Of a stretch of DNA of 31,347 nucleotides, positions 7,115 through 17,600 are shown one piece after another (within the stretch, counting starts at the first letter, position 1; each line of letters opens with the position of its first letter). Both the position numbers and the translations under genes were made by a program. The DNA lies in NCBI GenBank assembly GCA_049509915.1, contig JBEKZL010000076.1:1-31347 (forward strand), read 5' to 3'. Source of the DNA: JBEKYD01 sp049509915 (GTDB lineage: Bacteria > Acidobacteriota > Terriglobia > Bryobacterales > Bryobacteraceae). Below the pieces are notes generated by a model. The model searched no databases and had not been told where the DNA came from. It worked only from the letters and a program-made list of their open reading frames with translations.

Positions 7115-8100
7115 AGGAAGGGCACGCCGAACACCTTGACCGATTGGCCATCCACTCGGTTGATCGAGATGCTCCCGATCCGGTAAGGTTGTTTTGGGGG
7201 TGCGGCCTGGACGTTCACCTGATCGACGGCACATACGAGTTGTTCCGACACTATTACGCCCTGCCGTCGGCTCGGGATCGGGACGGTCGCGAGGTGGCCG
7301 CGGTACGCGGCGTGGTCCGGTCGGTCCTGGGCATGATTCGCGGTGGTGCCACGCACGTTGCCGTGGCGACCGATCACGTCATCGAGTCCTTCCGTAATGC
7401 TCTATGGCCGGGCTATAAGACGGCCGAAGGGATCGCACCGGACCTCCTGGCACAGTTCGGACTACTCGAAGAAGTCCTCTCGTCGGCCGGCATCGTCGTC
7501 TGGCCCATGGTGGAGTTCGAGGCGGACGACGCGCTTGCGGCCGCGTCGGCGACAGCGGCTCGGGATGCACGCGTCGAACACGTGATCATCTGTACGCCGG
7601 ACAAGGATCTCGGCCAATGCGTGCGCGGCACGCGGGTCGTCCAGTTGAATCGTCGGACGCGTGTTACGCTCGATGAGGCCGCGATCATCAGAAAGTTCGG
7701 CGTCTCGCCGGCATCGATTCCGGATTACCTGGCACTGGTGGGCGACGCGGCAGACGGCTACCCCGGATTACCAGGCTGGGGAGCAAAGTCGACGGCTGCG
7801 GTTCTCGCCAAGTACGTCCACCTCGAATCCATCCCGGCGGACTGGCGCGGGTGGGGCGTGAACGTTACCAACGCGAGTGCCCTCTCACACACGCTTACCA
7901 GCGAGCGCGCATGCGCACTGCTTTTCCGGACGCTGGCGACTCTACGGTCCGACGTACCTCTATTTGAAAACGTGGACGAACTACAATGGCACGGCCCCGA
8001 GCCTGGCTTCGACGCCTTGGGAAGACTACTCGACGCCGCGATCGACTCAAAACAGGCCACGCTCCCGCCCCGTCGCGGGAGAGCAGCCGATATTGCTTAA
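7111..8100 (+). CDS. Stand-alone 5'-3' exonuclease (PolA N-domain / flap endonuclease family)
   Basis: The 329-residue frame holds the metal-binding acidic motifs of the 5'-3' exonuclease family: D39 in LIDGTY, E137-A-D139-D140, D164/D166 in TPDKDLGQ, and D212/D215 in GDAADGYPGLPGWGAKSTA, which begins the helix-3-turn-helix DNA-binding element. It lacks a polymerase domain, as do small exonuclease paralogues in Actinobacteria and Acidobacteria. A role in removing 5' flaps or RNA primers during repair is inferred. The frame opens with GTG at 7111, overlapping the preceding stop as GTGA. About 35 residues precede the first conserved strand and look non-conserved, so a TTG at 7189 or another downstream start is possible. 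Pairing with a glycosidase gene has no obvious functional logic and may be read-through transcription. Confidence 0.85.
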   Translation: MKEGHAEHLDRLAIHSVDRDAPDPVRLFWGCGLDVHLIDGTYELFRHYYALPSARDRDGREVAAVRGVVRSVLGMIRGGATHVAVATDHVIESFRNALWPGYKTAEGIAPDLLAQFGLLEEVLSSAGIVVWPMVEFEADDALAAASATAARDARVEHVIICTPDKDLGQCVRGTRVVQLNRRTRVTLDEAAIIRKFGVSPASIPDYLALVGDAADGYPGLPGWGAKSTAAVLAKYVHLESIPADWRGWGVNVTNASALSHTLTSERACALLFRTLATLRSDVPLFENVDELQWHGPEPGFDALGRLLDAAIDSKQATLPPRRGRAADIA

Positions 8101-8184
8101 CGCTCCGCTTTGCGCTCTTCGGCTGCCATCCAGGGTTCAGAACAAAACCTAAGAATTAATGGCTGGAAGAGCCTGCCTCGCAGC

Positions 8185-9678
8185 TTACGGGGCTACACAG
8201 GCGAAGTTAGCGGCTTCGTCGATGCTTCCCGCGCCCTGATAGCGGGCTACTTGTGGATACGGGCAGAGGGGCCGTGAGCGGGTGATGTTGCCACTCTCAA
8301 TATGCGCACCGACAATTTGCGCGGGGGCTTTGCCTTTCTCGACCCAGTCCATTACGACAGCAAGCCAGTCGACAGAGCCACAGCCGGGGCCTCCGCTGCA
8401 GTGGAACATGCCCGGCACCATGAACAGGCGGTAAAAGTCGCGCGTTTCGGTCACGCCGAAACGCTTGCTTACAGTGCTGTAGTACTCGATCCCAGGTTGC
8501 GGGTTCACCTGTTGATCGGCCCAGCCTGAGTATTGCACTATCTTTCCACCACGCTTCTTCAGGGGCGCGAGATCGGGATTTTGCGGGTTGAGCATGGCCG
8601 CGGCATCGGCAACCTTTGGCGGGTCGGTGTCGAAGTTGAACATGATGTAGTCCCAGGCCGGCCCGGGCGGCGGATTGAGCATGGCGAGCTTCATCTGGCT
8701 TTCGGAGCGCGGCAGAACCGTCCTGCTCGGGGGAATGAAGTTGTCGGGCCACACGGGCTCGCTGCCTACGAGTTCTCCGGGGAAAATCTGCTTGCCCTTG
8801 GAATCGCGCGGGCCACCATAAATCTTCTTAAGGGCGTCGATCTGCGCGGACGTGAAGCAATCAGGGCCATCGGCGCCGGCGCATTTCACGACGTCGTGCG
8901 CTGGGTCGAAGGGGCAGGCACGGGGATCGTCGATGAGGCCGTCTTTGAGGCCATCGAGTGCGTCACACTTCTCGTAGATGGCCTTCGTGAGCAATGGAAG
9001 CTTTTCGGCCGGGATCGCGCCGGCGCCCACCTGGGACTGCCCTATCCAGAGGCGGCGCGTGACGTTGCCGGTGAGCGAGACACCGGGGGCTCCGATCACG
9101 AGACCGTCAAAATCGTCCGGATAGCGCTGGGCTTCCTGGAGGCCCTGGCGACCGCCGGTGGAGCATCCAACCCAGTAGGAGTATTTCGGTGCGGCACCAT
9201 AGTAGGCTTCTATGACGCGTTTGGAGAGCACGGCGGTTTCGTGGACAGAGAGGTAGGCGAAGTCGATGAATTTGCGGCGGCCGTGGGGATTTTCGGGCGT
9301 AACGTAAGCAAAGGTGGCGAGAGGTTCTCTGGCAGCGTCGTGGCCGGTGTTTGTGGAGGAGGCGGCAAAGCCCTTTCGCACGGCGTTGTCTACCGGGCCG
9401 AGACTGATAGTACCGGCGGTGCCTCCGTTGCCGGCCATCTGAAAGCGGTCGTTCCATTCCGTGGGTAGCTTGATGGCGAAACCGGTTTCGGGCCAGATGG
9501 TACCGCGGACGTCGCAGTGTTCGGGCAGATTGCCTTTGGCGGGTACGAGCGTGGCAGAGGCAATTACTACGTCATCGCCGAAGAGCTTAGCGGCGAGTGC
9601 TTCACACTTGATGGCGGGACCGGCGGCGAAGAGAAGTGGGTTCGCCGAAAAGATCAGGGTTAGGCAGATTAACTTCAC
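8185..9678 (-). CDS. Secreted tannase/feruloyl esterase family protein
   Basis: The 497-residue alpha/beta hydrolase hydrolyses ester bonds of plant phenolics (gallate or ferulate esters) in family members. A Sec signal peptide covers residues 1-19 (LIFSANPLLFAAG). The family's CS-D-HC arrangement is present: C172-S173 in VGCSTGGRQG (nucleophile elbow), D388 in GWADQQVNP, and H426-C427 in MFHCSGGPG, where the two Cys form the disulfide that ties Ser to His. The lid domain carries the calcium-type loop CDALDGLKDGLIDDPRAC (238-255). The start is GTG at 9678-9676; an upstream AAAGAAT is only a weak ribosome site. It is convergent with the exonuclease gene 84 bases away. The exact ester substrate cannot be told from sequence. 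Confidence 0.9.
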   Translation of the reverse strand: MKLICLTLIFSANPLLFAAGPAIKCEALAAKLFGDDVVIASATLVPAKGNLPEHCDVRGTIWPETGFAIKLPTEWNDRFQMAGNGGTAGTISLGPVDNAVRKGFAASSTNTGHDAAREPLATFAYVTPENPHGRRKFIDFAYLSVHETAVLSKRVIEAYYGAAPKYSYWVGCSTGGRQGLQEAQRYPDDFDGLVIGAPGVSLTGNVTRRLWIGQSQVGAGAIPAEKLPLLTKAIYEKCDALDGLKDGLIDDPRACPFDPAHDVVKCAGADGPDCFTSAQIDALKKIYGGPRDSKGKQIFPGELVGSEPVWPDNFIPPSRTVLPRSESQMKLAMLNPPPGPAWDYIMFNFDTDPPKVADAAAMLNPQNPDLAPLKKRGGKIVQYSGWADQQVNPQPGIEYYSTVSKRFGVTETRDFYRLFMVPGMFHCSGGPGCGSVDWLAVVMDWVEKGKAPAQIVGAHIESGNITRSRPLCPYPQVARYQGAGSIDEAANFACVAP

Positions 9679-9964
9679 AGATTAGATTCTTTCACGAAAT
9701 CGCGACCTTAGACCGAAGAGGCGATTTCCAACGCGTATTCTCCGGACCACCGCACTGCGGCCAATGCCGTCTCCAGGCTGGGAGTTCTATTTGGGGCTCG
9801 ATACGGCCGGCAACGTCATGAAAGAGTTCTGGCCCGATCTGGACGCGAAATGTCCGCCAGGTTCATGGGGCGCGAGGTGCGAGTTACAGGCACTCCATCC
9901 GCCCGCCAAGGCACGTTTAGAAGGCAATGTCGGTGGTTGCCGCGAGCCGGCCAATGCAACGACT
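9679..9964. other. Intergenic gap between esterase and efflux operon
   Basis: The gap lies upstream of the esterase and downstream of the efflux operon, so it should hold the esterase promoter and the operon terminator. A plus-strand frame from 9764 (MPSPGWEFYLGLDTAGNVM) looks mildly protein-like but has no recognised family and runs into the 3' end of the lipoprotein gene. I treat it as unproven. Confidence 0.3.
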
Positions 9965-11542
9965 CTATCGGGTATTGGCGGCGGAGGGAGGTGTCGCATC
10001 TCTTGACGTAATCTGCGATGCCGCGGGAAGTTGGGTCACGGCCCATCCGCCTCCAAGGGCCTGGATCAACTGAACCGCCGCTGTCATCTCGCTCACGCGC
10101 AGGGTCACCTGGGTCTGCTGATCGCTCAGCAGAATATTCTGCGCGGCGATTACATCAAGGTAAGGATCGAGACCGGTCTGGTAGCGCGCCGTGGCGATGT
10201 CGAGATATCTTTGGGCAGCCTGCGCCGCCGCATCTTGCTTGGCGATTTGCTGCGACAGCACCCGTAGTGTTGCAATGTAATCCTCCACCTGTTGAAACGC
10301 CGTCAGCACCGTTTGTCTGTAAGCGGCGACATCGGCATTATAGGTCGCCGTGTACTGGTCTACGGTAGCTCTGCGCAAACCAGCGTCGAAGATCGTCTCG
10401 GAGGCAGCAGCCCCGAGCGACCAGACAAGCGCCGGAAGTGAAAACAACTTCGCGATGGTAGACGACTGAAGCCCACCGCTGCCCGTGAGGCTCACCGTCG
10501 GGTAAAAGGCCGCCTTCTGGACTCCGATTATCGCGTTTGCCTCGGCCATGGTCCGTTCCGCCGCGGCGATATCGGGCCGCCGTTGGAGTAGTTGCGACGG
10601 GACGCCCACCGGGATTGCGGGAACCGGCGTCGTCAGGTTCTTCACAGGCATTGAAAAGCTCGATGCAGGCTTACCAATCAGAGTTGCCATGGCATGTTCA
10701 TATAAGGCGCGGTTCGTGGCAATTCCGATTCCCGCCGCTTCCGCGTTCTCAAGGGCTACCTCCGCCTGAGCGACGGCCTCCTGGTTGTCGATTCCAGTTT
10801 CAAGTAGCGTGCGAGTCAGCTCGAGCGACTGTCGATCGGCATCGACGGTGCGGTTATACAAATCCTGGAGTGCATCCTGCCCGCGGAGTTCGAAGTAATA
10901 CTCCGCCAGGGCCGCCTGCTCCGTCAGACGCTCGTTTTCTAGATCCGCCGCGCTCACCTGGGCGGCGAACCGGTATTCGCGGACCGTATTGGAGACACGG
11001 CCCCATAGGTCCGGTTCCCACGACACGTCGAACGGCAGCGAAAAATCGCCGATGGTAGTGCGTCCCTTCGTCGTCGAGGCGCCCGTCGTCCCGCCATTTC
11101 CTGTTTCGGCGCCCGCGGCCGCGCCGCCCACTCCGCTCCTGGTGTAGGCGGGGTTCGCCGTCACGGTCGGGAAGTAGTCCGCATGGGCCTCGCGCACCTG
11201 CGCACGGGCCGCCATGAAGTTCTGAAAGTATTGCGCAATGTTCTGGTTATCGATGTTCAACCGCGCTTCTAGCGCGTTGAGTTCGGGTTCGTTGAACATC
11301 TCCCACCATTTTCCCTTGAGCGCCGTATCCTGCGGCTGGGCGACCTGCCAGGTGCCTGGGGGCGCAGAGGTGTAGGCCGCCGGAGACGCCTCCTTGAAAG
11401 CCGGCGGCGTGGGAGCGGTGGGCGCGGTATATCTGGGGCCAACATTGCACCCGCCCAGCAGAGTGATCGAGATCACCGCGGCACAGACCGCGACGCCGGT
11501 CGTTCCGCGCTTTTCAGTCGGACTGATGGAGTTCGCAGTCAT
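9965..11542 (-). CDS. NodT/TolC-type outer-membrane efflux lipoprotein
   Basis: The 525-residue protein is the outer-membrane channel of an RND efflux system. A lipoprotein signal ends at C32 (ITLLGGC), followed by the NVGPRY motif typical of the NodT group. Two outer-membrane-efflux repeats with long coiled-coil helices follow: about 80-285 (with EPELNALEARL and a Gly/Thr-rich loop near 145-160) and about 300-505 (with RRPDIAAAERTMAEANA, LTGSGGLQSS and DAGLRRATVDQYTATY). A Shine-Dalgarno AAGGA stands 7 bases before the ATG. It is the last gene of the operon, 15 bases after the stop of pump 2. It should form a trimer that docks on the membrane-fusion protein encoded first in the operon. Confidence 0.93.
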   Translation of the reverse strand: MTANSISPTEKRGTTGVAVCAAVISITLLGGCNVGPRYTAPTAPTPPAFKEASPAAYTSAPPGTWQVAQPQDTALKGKWWEMFNEPELNALEARLNIDNQNIAQYFQNFMAARAQVREAHADYFPTVTANPAYTRSGVGGAAAGAETGNGGTTGASTTKGRTTIGDFSLPFDVSWEPDLWGRVSNTVREYRFAAQVSAADLENERLTEQAALAEYYFELRGQDALQDLYNRTVDADRQSLELTRTLLETGIDNQEAVAQAEVALENAEAAGIGIATNRALYEHAMATLIGKPASSFSMPVKNLTTPVPAIPVGVPSQLLQRRPDIAAAERTMAEANAIIGVQKAAFYPTVSLTGSGGLQSSTIAKLFSLPALVWSLGAAASETIFDAGLRRATVDQYTATYNADVAAYRQTVLTAFQQVEDYIATLRVLSQQIAKQDAAAQAAQRYLDIATARYQTGLDPYLDVIAAQNILLSDQQTQVTLRVSEMTAAVQLIQALGGGWAVTQLPAASQITSRDATPPSAANTR

Positions 11543-11557
11543 AAGGGGTCCTTCTAC

Positions 11558-14500
11558 TTAAACCGCGGCGCTGGGCGCCGGTCCGGCTCCATGGCTCAGA
11601 GTGTCGTGCTGCCTTCCCAGCATCCGCAGACGCAGCCGGTCGAATGCCAAATAGAGGACCGGCGTTGTATAGAACGTCAGCAGCTGGCTCAAGATCAGCC
11701 CCCCCACAATCGTGATGCCGAGCGGCCTGCGAAGCTCGAACCCCGTTCCCGTACCGAGCGCCAACGGCAGGGCGCCCAATAACGCCGCCATCGTGGTCAT
11801 CAGGATCGGCCGGAAGCGCAACATGCACGCTTCAAAGATCGCGTCGGCGGTGGTCTTTCCCTCCTGGCGCTCCGCCTGGAGAGCGAAGTCGATCATCATG
11901 ATGGCGTTCTTCTTTACGATGCCGATCAGCAGCACAATGCCAATAATCGAAATGACGTTCAGATCCACTTTAAAGAGTATCAGTGCGAGCATGGCGCCCA
12001 CGCTCGCCGACGGCAGCGAGGAGATGATCGTCAGTGGATGGACCAGGCTTTCATACAAGATACCGAGAACGATGTACACCGCCAGCAGTGCTGTCAGAAT
12101 CAGCACGGGCTCAGTGCTCAAGGACTGCTGGTACGCCAGCAGCGTGCCCGCAAAAAACCCTTGAATCGAGGACGGCTTGCCAAGCCGCTTTCGAAGCGCG
12201 CCGATGGCTGCCGTGGCATCGCTCAGGGACAAGTTCGGAGCGAGGTTAAAGGACACGGTGACCGACGGGAACAACCCCGTATGGTTGACGGCCAGCGGTA
12301 TTGTGTTGGAATGGCCCTTGGCAACCGCGAGCAGCGGAATGTTGCCGCCGCTGGACGTCGAAAGATAGATGTCTTTCAGCCCTTCCGGACTTTGCCAATA
12401 TTGGGGAGCGACTTCCAGCACCACGTAATACTGGTTTAGCTGCGTGTAAATGATGGATACTTCCGATTGGCCGAATGCGCCGTATAACTCGGAGTCCAAC
12501 GACTGGGCGGTGAGCCCGAGCTTGGCCGCCGTCACCCGGTCGTAGGTCATCAGCTCATTGAGGCCGCCGTTCTGCTGGTCCGAGCTTACGTCCTGCAGGC
12601 CGGGCAGGCGCTGGATTGCGCTCAGCAGGGTCGGTCCCCACTTGGTAAGATCCTGGACACTGTCGGATTGGAGCGTGTACTGGTACATCGCATTACTCGA
12701 CCGGCCGCCGATGCGCAGATCCTGCACGGCCTGGAGAAAGGCGGAAGCCACCGGCAGGCGGTTCAATTGCGGGCGCAGGCGGTCGATGATCTGAGCGGCA
12801 CTGACGTTCCGCGCCGCCAGCGGCTTGAGCGCAATGTAGAGGGAGCCGGTATTGGTGGCCCCATTGCCGCCCGTAAATGCAATCACATTGGCGACCGCCG
12901 GATCGCTCTTGATCACGGCGCCGATCCGCTGAATGGAGTCGTTCATCGCCGGAAAGGACGAATCCTGCAGCCCTCGCACCGCGCCGGTGATCGCTCCCGT
13001 ATCCTCCTGCGGAAAAAAGCCCTTGGGGATCTTCATAATCAGCACCACATTGAGCGCAATGGTGAGTAAGAGCACGACGAGGGTGGGAGACGGATGGCGC
13101 AGTACCCAACGCAGGCTGCCGCGATACAACGACAGCACCCAGTCGAAAAACTTCTCGCTGGCAGTGAAAATGCGGCCGTGTTTTTCCGTGCCCTCACTCC
13201 TTAACAGGTAGGCGCACATCATCGGCGTGGTAGTCAGCGAGACGATCATGGACACGAAAATGGCCGTCGAGAGAGTGACGGCAAATTCGCGGAAGAGACG
13301 GCCGACGATTCCGCCCATCAACAGAAGAGGAATGAAGACGGCGATGAGCGAAATGCTGATCGTGAATACGGTGAAACCGATTTCTTCGGCGCCCTTCAGC
13401 GCCGCTGCAAACGGCTCCATGCCGTTTTCCAGATGACGCGTGATGTTTTCCATCACCACGATCGCATCGTCGACCACAAAGCCCGTTGAGATGGTCAGGG
13501 CCATCAGCGAGAGGTTGTCCAGGCTGTATCCGAACAGATACATCACTGCCAGGGTGCCGATCAGCGACACCGGCACCGCCACGGCGGGGACCAGGGTGGC
13601 GCGGCCATTGCGCAGGAAGATAAAGACGACCACGATGACCAGGCCGATGGAAATCAGCAGCGTCCTTTCGACGTCGCTGACAGAGGCGCGGATGGTTATG
13701 GTCCGATCCAGAACGATGGTGGTATCGATGCCGAGCGGAATGGTTGCCTGGATAGACGGAAGCTGCGCGCGTACGCGGTCGACCGTATTAATGATGTTAG
13801 CGCCTGGCTGGCGGAAGATAATGACCGATACCGCCCGCTTGCCGTTCAAATAGCCGGCGGAACGGATGTTTTGCACCGAGTCCGTCACCTGGGCGACATC
13901 GGACAGGCGGATAGCCGCGCCGTGGTTATAACCAACGACCAGCGGCTTGTAGCTGTCCGCCTTCGAAATCTGGTCGTTGGCAAGAATGTCCGCGGTCACA
14001 ATGCCGTCGGAGATCCGGCCTTTAGCGAGGTCGGCGTTCTGCAGGCTCAACACGGACTGCAAATTCGCAAGCGTAAGTCCATAGCTGGCCAATTGCGTGG
14101 GATTTGCGTCCACGCGCACGGAGGGCAGCGCGCCACCTCCGACCGTCACCTGCCCTACGCCCTGTATCTGCGACAACTTCTGTTCGATGACGGTGGAAGC
14201 TTCGTCATAGAGCGTCGCGGGGCCGTACTTGGCGGATGTGAGACCGAGGATCATGATGGGAGCGTCGGACGGATTTACCTTGCGATAGGTCGGATTGCCG
14301 GGCAGGTTGGTGGGCAGATAGGTCCGGGCCGCATTGATGCCGGCCTCCACATCGCGCGCCGCGCCATTGATGTCGCGGCTTAGGTCGAACTGAATGGTGA
14401 GCGAGGTGCTGCCGAGCGTGCTTGCGGATGTCATCTCCGTCACATCCGCAATATGCCCGAGTTGCCGCTCCAGGGGAGTCGCAACGGACGAGGCCATAAT

Positions 14501-14671
14501 GTCGGCGCTGGCCCCCGGCAAAGCTGCGCTGACCGAAATCGTCGGAAAGTCGACTTCCGGCAGGGGCGATACCGGCAGCACCTCAAACGCAACCGCACCG
14601 GCAAGGGCAATCGCCAGCGTGAGCAGGGTCGTCGCCACTGGCCGCTGAACGAAGGGTGCGGAGATGTTCAT
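11558..14671 (-). CDS. mdtC: RND efflux transporter, MdtC-like (second pump subunit)
   Basis: The 1037-residue inner-membrane proton/drug antiporter subunit starts MNISAPFVQRPVATTLLT, a normal RND N-terminus. A GGAG ribosome site sits five bases upstream, and the ATGA overlaps the stop of pump 1. The frame stays open a further 261 bases upstream, but that part is out-of-frame read of pump 1 and is excluded. Twelve membrane segments and two large periplasmic loops are expected for the family. Proton-relay residues are visible: D401-D402 in STGFVVDDAIVVMEN (TM4) and the lysines in GIVKKNAIMMIDFA (TM10). In Enterobacteria MdtB and MdtC form one mixed trimer; the tandem arrangement here suggests the same. 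Typical substrates are bile salts, novobiocin and similar amphiphiles; the substrate here is unknown. The symbol is by resemblance and position. Confidence 0.88.
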   Translation of the reverse strand: MNISAPFVQRPVATTLLTLAIALAGAVAFEVLPVSPLPEVDFPTISVSAALPGASADIMASSVATPLERQLGHIADVTEMTSASTLGSTSLTIQFDLSRDINGAARDVEAGINAARTYLPTNLPGNPTYRKVNPSDAPIMILGLTSAKYGPATLYDEASTVIEQKLSQIQGVGQVTVGGGALPSVRVDANPTQLASYGLTLANLQSVLSLQNADLAKGRISDGIVTADILANDQISKADSYKPLVVGYNHGAAIRLSDVAQVTDSVQNIRSAGYLNGKRAVSVIIFRQPGANIINTVDRVRAQLPSIQATIPLGIDTTIVLDRTITIRASVSDVERTLLISIGLVIVVVFIFLRNGRATLVPAVAVPVSLIGTLAVMYLFGYSLDNLSLMALTISTGFVVDDAIVVMENITRHLENGMEPFAAALKGAEEIGFTVFTISISLIAVFIPLLLMGGIVGRLFREFAVTLSTAIFVSMIVSLTTTPMMCAYLLRSEGTEKHGRIFTASEKFFDWVLSLYRGSLRWVLRHPSPTLVVLLLTIALNVVLIMKIPKGFFPQEDTGAITGAVRGLQDSSFPAMNDSIQRIGAVIKSDPAVANVIAFTGGNGATNTGSLYIALKPLAARNVSAAQIIDRLRPQLNRLPVASAFLQAVQDLRIGGRSSNAMYQYTLQSDSVQDLTKWGPTLLSAIQRLPGLQDVSSDQQNGGLNELMTYDRVTAAKLGLTAQSLDSELYGAFGQSEVSIIYTQLNQYYVVLEVAPQYWQSPEGLKDIYLSTSSGGNIPLLAVAKGHSNTIPLAVNHTGLFPSVTVSFNLAPNLSLSDATAAIGALRKRLGKPSSIQGFFAGTLLAYQQSLSTEPVLILTALLAVYIVLGILYESLVHPLTIISSLPSASVGAMLALILFKVDLNVISIIGIVLLIGIVKKNAIMMIDFALQAERQEGKTTADAIFEACMLRFRPILMTTMAALLGALPLALGTGTGFELRRPLGITIVGGLILSQLLTFYTTPVLYLAFDRLRLRMLGRQHDTLSHGAGPAPSAAV

Positions 14672-17600
14672 GCGGGCTCCGCCAGTTCCGCGCCTCCGGT
14701 GTCCGGCTGGTTCGATTTGTGCCCAAACCGGTGCCCCAGGTTGTCGAAAAAGATATAGATGACGGGCGTGGTGTAAAGCGTGAGCACCTGACTCAGAAGC
14801 AGTCCACCTACCATGGCGATGCCCAGCGGCTTGCGCAACTCGGAGCCGAAACCCGTACCCAGCGCCAGCGGCAAGCCGGCCAGCAACGCCGCCATGGTGG
14901 TCATCATGATGGGCCGGAAGCGGAGCAGACACGCCTCGTAAATTGCGTCCGTCGCATTCTTGCCATGCTTGCGCTCGCCTTCCAGAGCGAAGTCGACCAT
15001 CATAATGCCGTTCTTCTTCACAATGCCGATCAGCAGCACGATGCCGATGATCGCCACCATGCTCAAATCCTGATGAAAGAGAAGTAGTGCGAGGAAAGCG
15101 CCCACACTCGCCGACGGTAGCGTGGACAAAATCGTGATCGGGTGCACAAAGCTTTCATACAAAACACCGAGTACGATGTACACCGTGACCAGCGCGGCGA
15201 GAATGAGCAGCGGCACGCCGGCCAGCGAATTCGTGAACGATGCTGCGGTGCCTTGAAACCCTGCCTGCAGGCTGGGAGGCATGTGCATGTCTTTTTGCAC
15301 TTTGTCGACGCTTGTAATGGCGTCGCCCAGAGCGGCATTCGGCGCGAGATTGAACGACACCGTAATCGCTGGAAACTGACCCTGATGGGTGATGGCAAGC
15401 GGCTCTGTCGTCTTCTCGAAGTGGGAGAAAGCGCTCAGCGGAACGGCGCTGCTCATGGCCGAACTGGTGGTGTCGGACGCCGCCGTGGAGGTGCTCGGCG
15501 AAAGCGCGTTAGCGGGAGGAGCAAGCGTATTTGCCGCCGGCGTGTACCGTACGGAAGCCGTCAGGGCATTGGACCCCGCGGAGGCCGATCCGGAAGACGC
15601 AAAAGAGGAAGAAGCTCCGGTACCGGTTGTGCCCGCGGCAGCGTTGGCCTGAATGTAAAGCTGGTTCAGCTTGTTGGGATCCTTCTGAAACTCTGGCTGA
15701 CTCTCGAGAATCACATGGTACTGGTTTACCTGGGTGTACATCGTGCTGATCTGCCGCTGACCGAAGGCGTCATAGAGAGTGTTATCGATGGTCGAAGGCG
15801 CGATGCCTAACCGCGAGGCGGTGACCCGGTCGATCGCCAGAGTTACGGCGAGCCCGCCCAATTGCTGATCGGTGGCCACGTCTTCCAGTTCCGGCAACTG
15901 TTTCAGCCGGTCGACGAACCGGTTGGCCCAGTCATTCAGTTCGTTGGCATCGGGGTCTTCGAGCGTGTACTGGTATTGCGTCCGGCTCACCCGGTCGTCC
16001 ACGGTAATGTCCTGCACCGGTTCCATGAACAACTGGATCCCTTGAACCTGGCTCACTCTGGAGTTAAGCCGGCGAATCAGGTCCGACGCACTGATCTTGC
16101 GCTGGTCGAGCGGCTTCAAATTGATCGACATCCTACCGCTGTTCATGGTTGTATTCGTGCCATCCGCGCCGATGAACGAGGAGACGCTTTCGACCGCCGG
16201 GTCGCTCAGAACCGCATTTGTAAGCTCCTGCTGCTTCTCCGCCATCGCCCTCGAGCCAATCGCCGGCGGCGCCTGCGATATGCCCTGGATGACGCCCGTG
16301 TCCTGTATCGGGAAAAAGCCTTTGGGGATGACGATGTAAAGGAAAACCGTAAGCACCAGTGTGGCCACCGCGACCAACAGCGTAATCGTCTGGAACCGAA
16401 GGACGAACTTCAGGGTTCGGCCGTAGAATGCGATCATGCCATCGAAGGCACGCTCCGTCGCCCTGGAGACGCGCCCCTGCTGCTCTTTTGCCTGGTGCCG
16501 CAGAATGCGCGCACTCATCATAGGCGTGAGCGTAAGGGAAACCACCGCCGACAGGACAATGGTAACAGCCAGTGTCACGGCAAACTCCCGGAACAGGCGC
16601 CCCACCACGTCACCCATGAATAACAGCGGAATCAGTACGGCGATGAGTGACACGGACAGCGAGAGGATGGTGAAGCCGATTTGCTCCGCGCCCTTGAGCG
16701 CCGCCTCCATGGGTGGATCGCCCGCTTCGATGTACCTCGAGATGTTCTCGATCATCACGATGGCATCGTCCACTACAAACCCGGTGGAGATGGTCAGCGC
16801 CATCATCGATAAGTTGTCCAGGCTGTAACCAAGGAGATACATCGCCCCGAAGGTGCCGACCAGCGACAGAGGCACGGCCACGCTCGGGATAATGGTGGCA
16901 TAGAGGCTGTGCAGGAAAAGGAAGATCACCAGCACGACGAGTCCGACCGTCAGCAGCAGTTCAAACTCAACGTCGGAAACCGACGCTTCGATGGCAGTCG
17001 TAAGATCGGTAAGCGTGGTTACGATAATGCCCGCGGGCAGGTTGGCCTCCAGTTGCGGCACTTGCCGCTTGATGCTGTTGACCACACTGATGGTGTTGGC
17101 TCCCGGCTGGCGTTGCACATTCAGGATCACCGCGGGGGCTCGATTCATCCACGCTGCCTGATCGTTATTTTCCACGCCATTCACGATGCGCGCCACGTCG
17201 GTCAGCATCACTGGCGCGCCGTTACGGTAGGCGACTACAACCTTCCGGTAGTCGTTGCTGGTGACCAATTGATCGTTGGCGTCAATCTGGTAATCCTGGC
17301 GCGGCCCGTCGAAGTTTCCTTTGGCGGCGTTTACGCTGGCCCCGGTAAGCGCTGTGCGAACGTCTTCCAGGTTGATACCGTAGGATGACAGAGCCGTGGG
17401 ATTCGCTTGAATGCGCACGGCCGGTTTTTGCCCGCCGCTGATGGTTACAAGCCCCACCCCATTGAGCTGCGAAATCTTGGGCGCAAAGCGCGTATCCACC
17501 AGGTCTTCGACCTGGGAAAGCGGCATGGAGTTCGAGGTGATGGCCAAGGTGAGCACAGGGGCGTCGGCTGGATTCGTCTTACTGTAGGTCGGCGGCGCGG

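Noticed and set aside
14672..14932. N-terminal extension of the second RND pump
   Set aside because: The open frame continues upstream, but this part is the first pump's coding DNA read out of frame. The normal RND N-terminus MNISAPF and its ribosome site begin at 14671.
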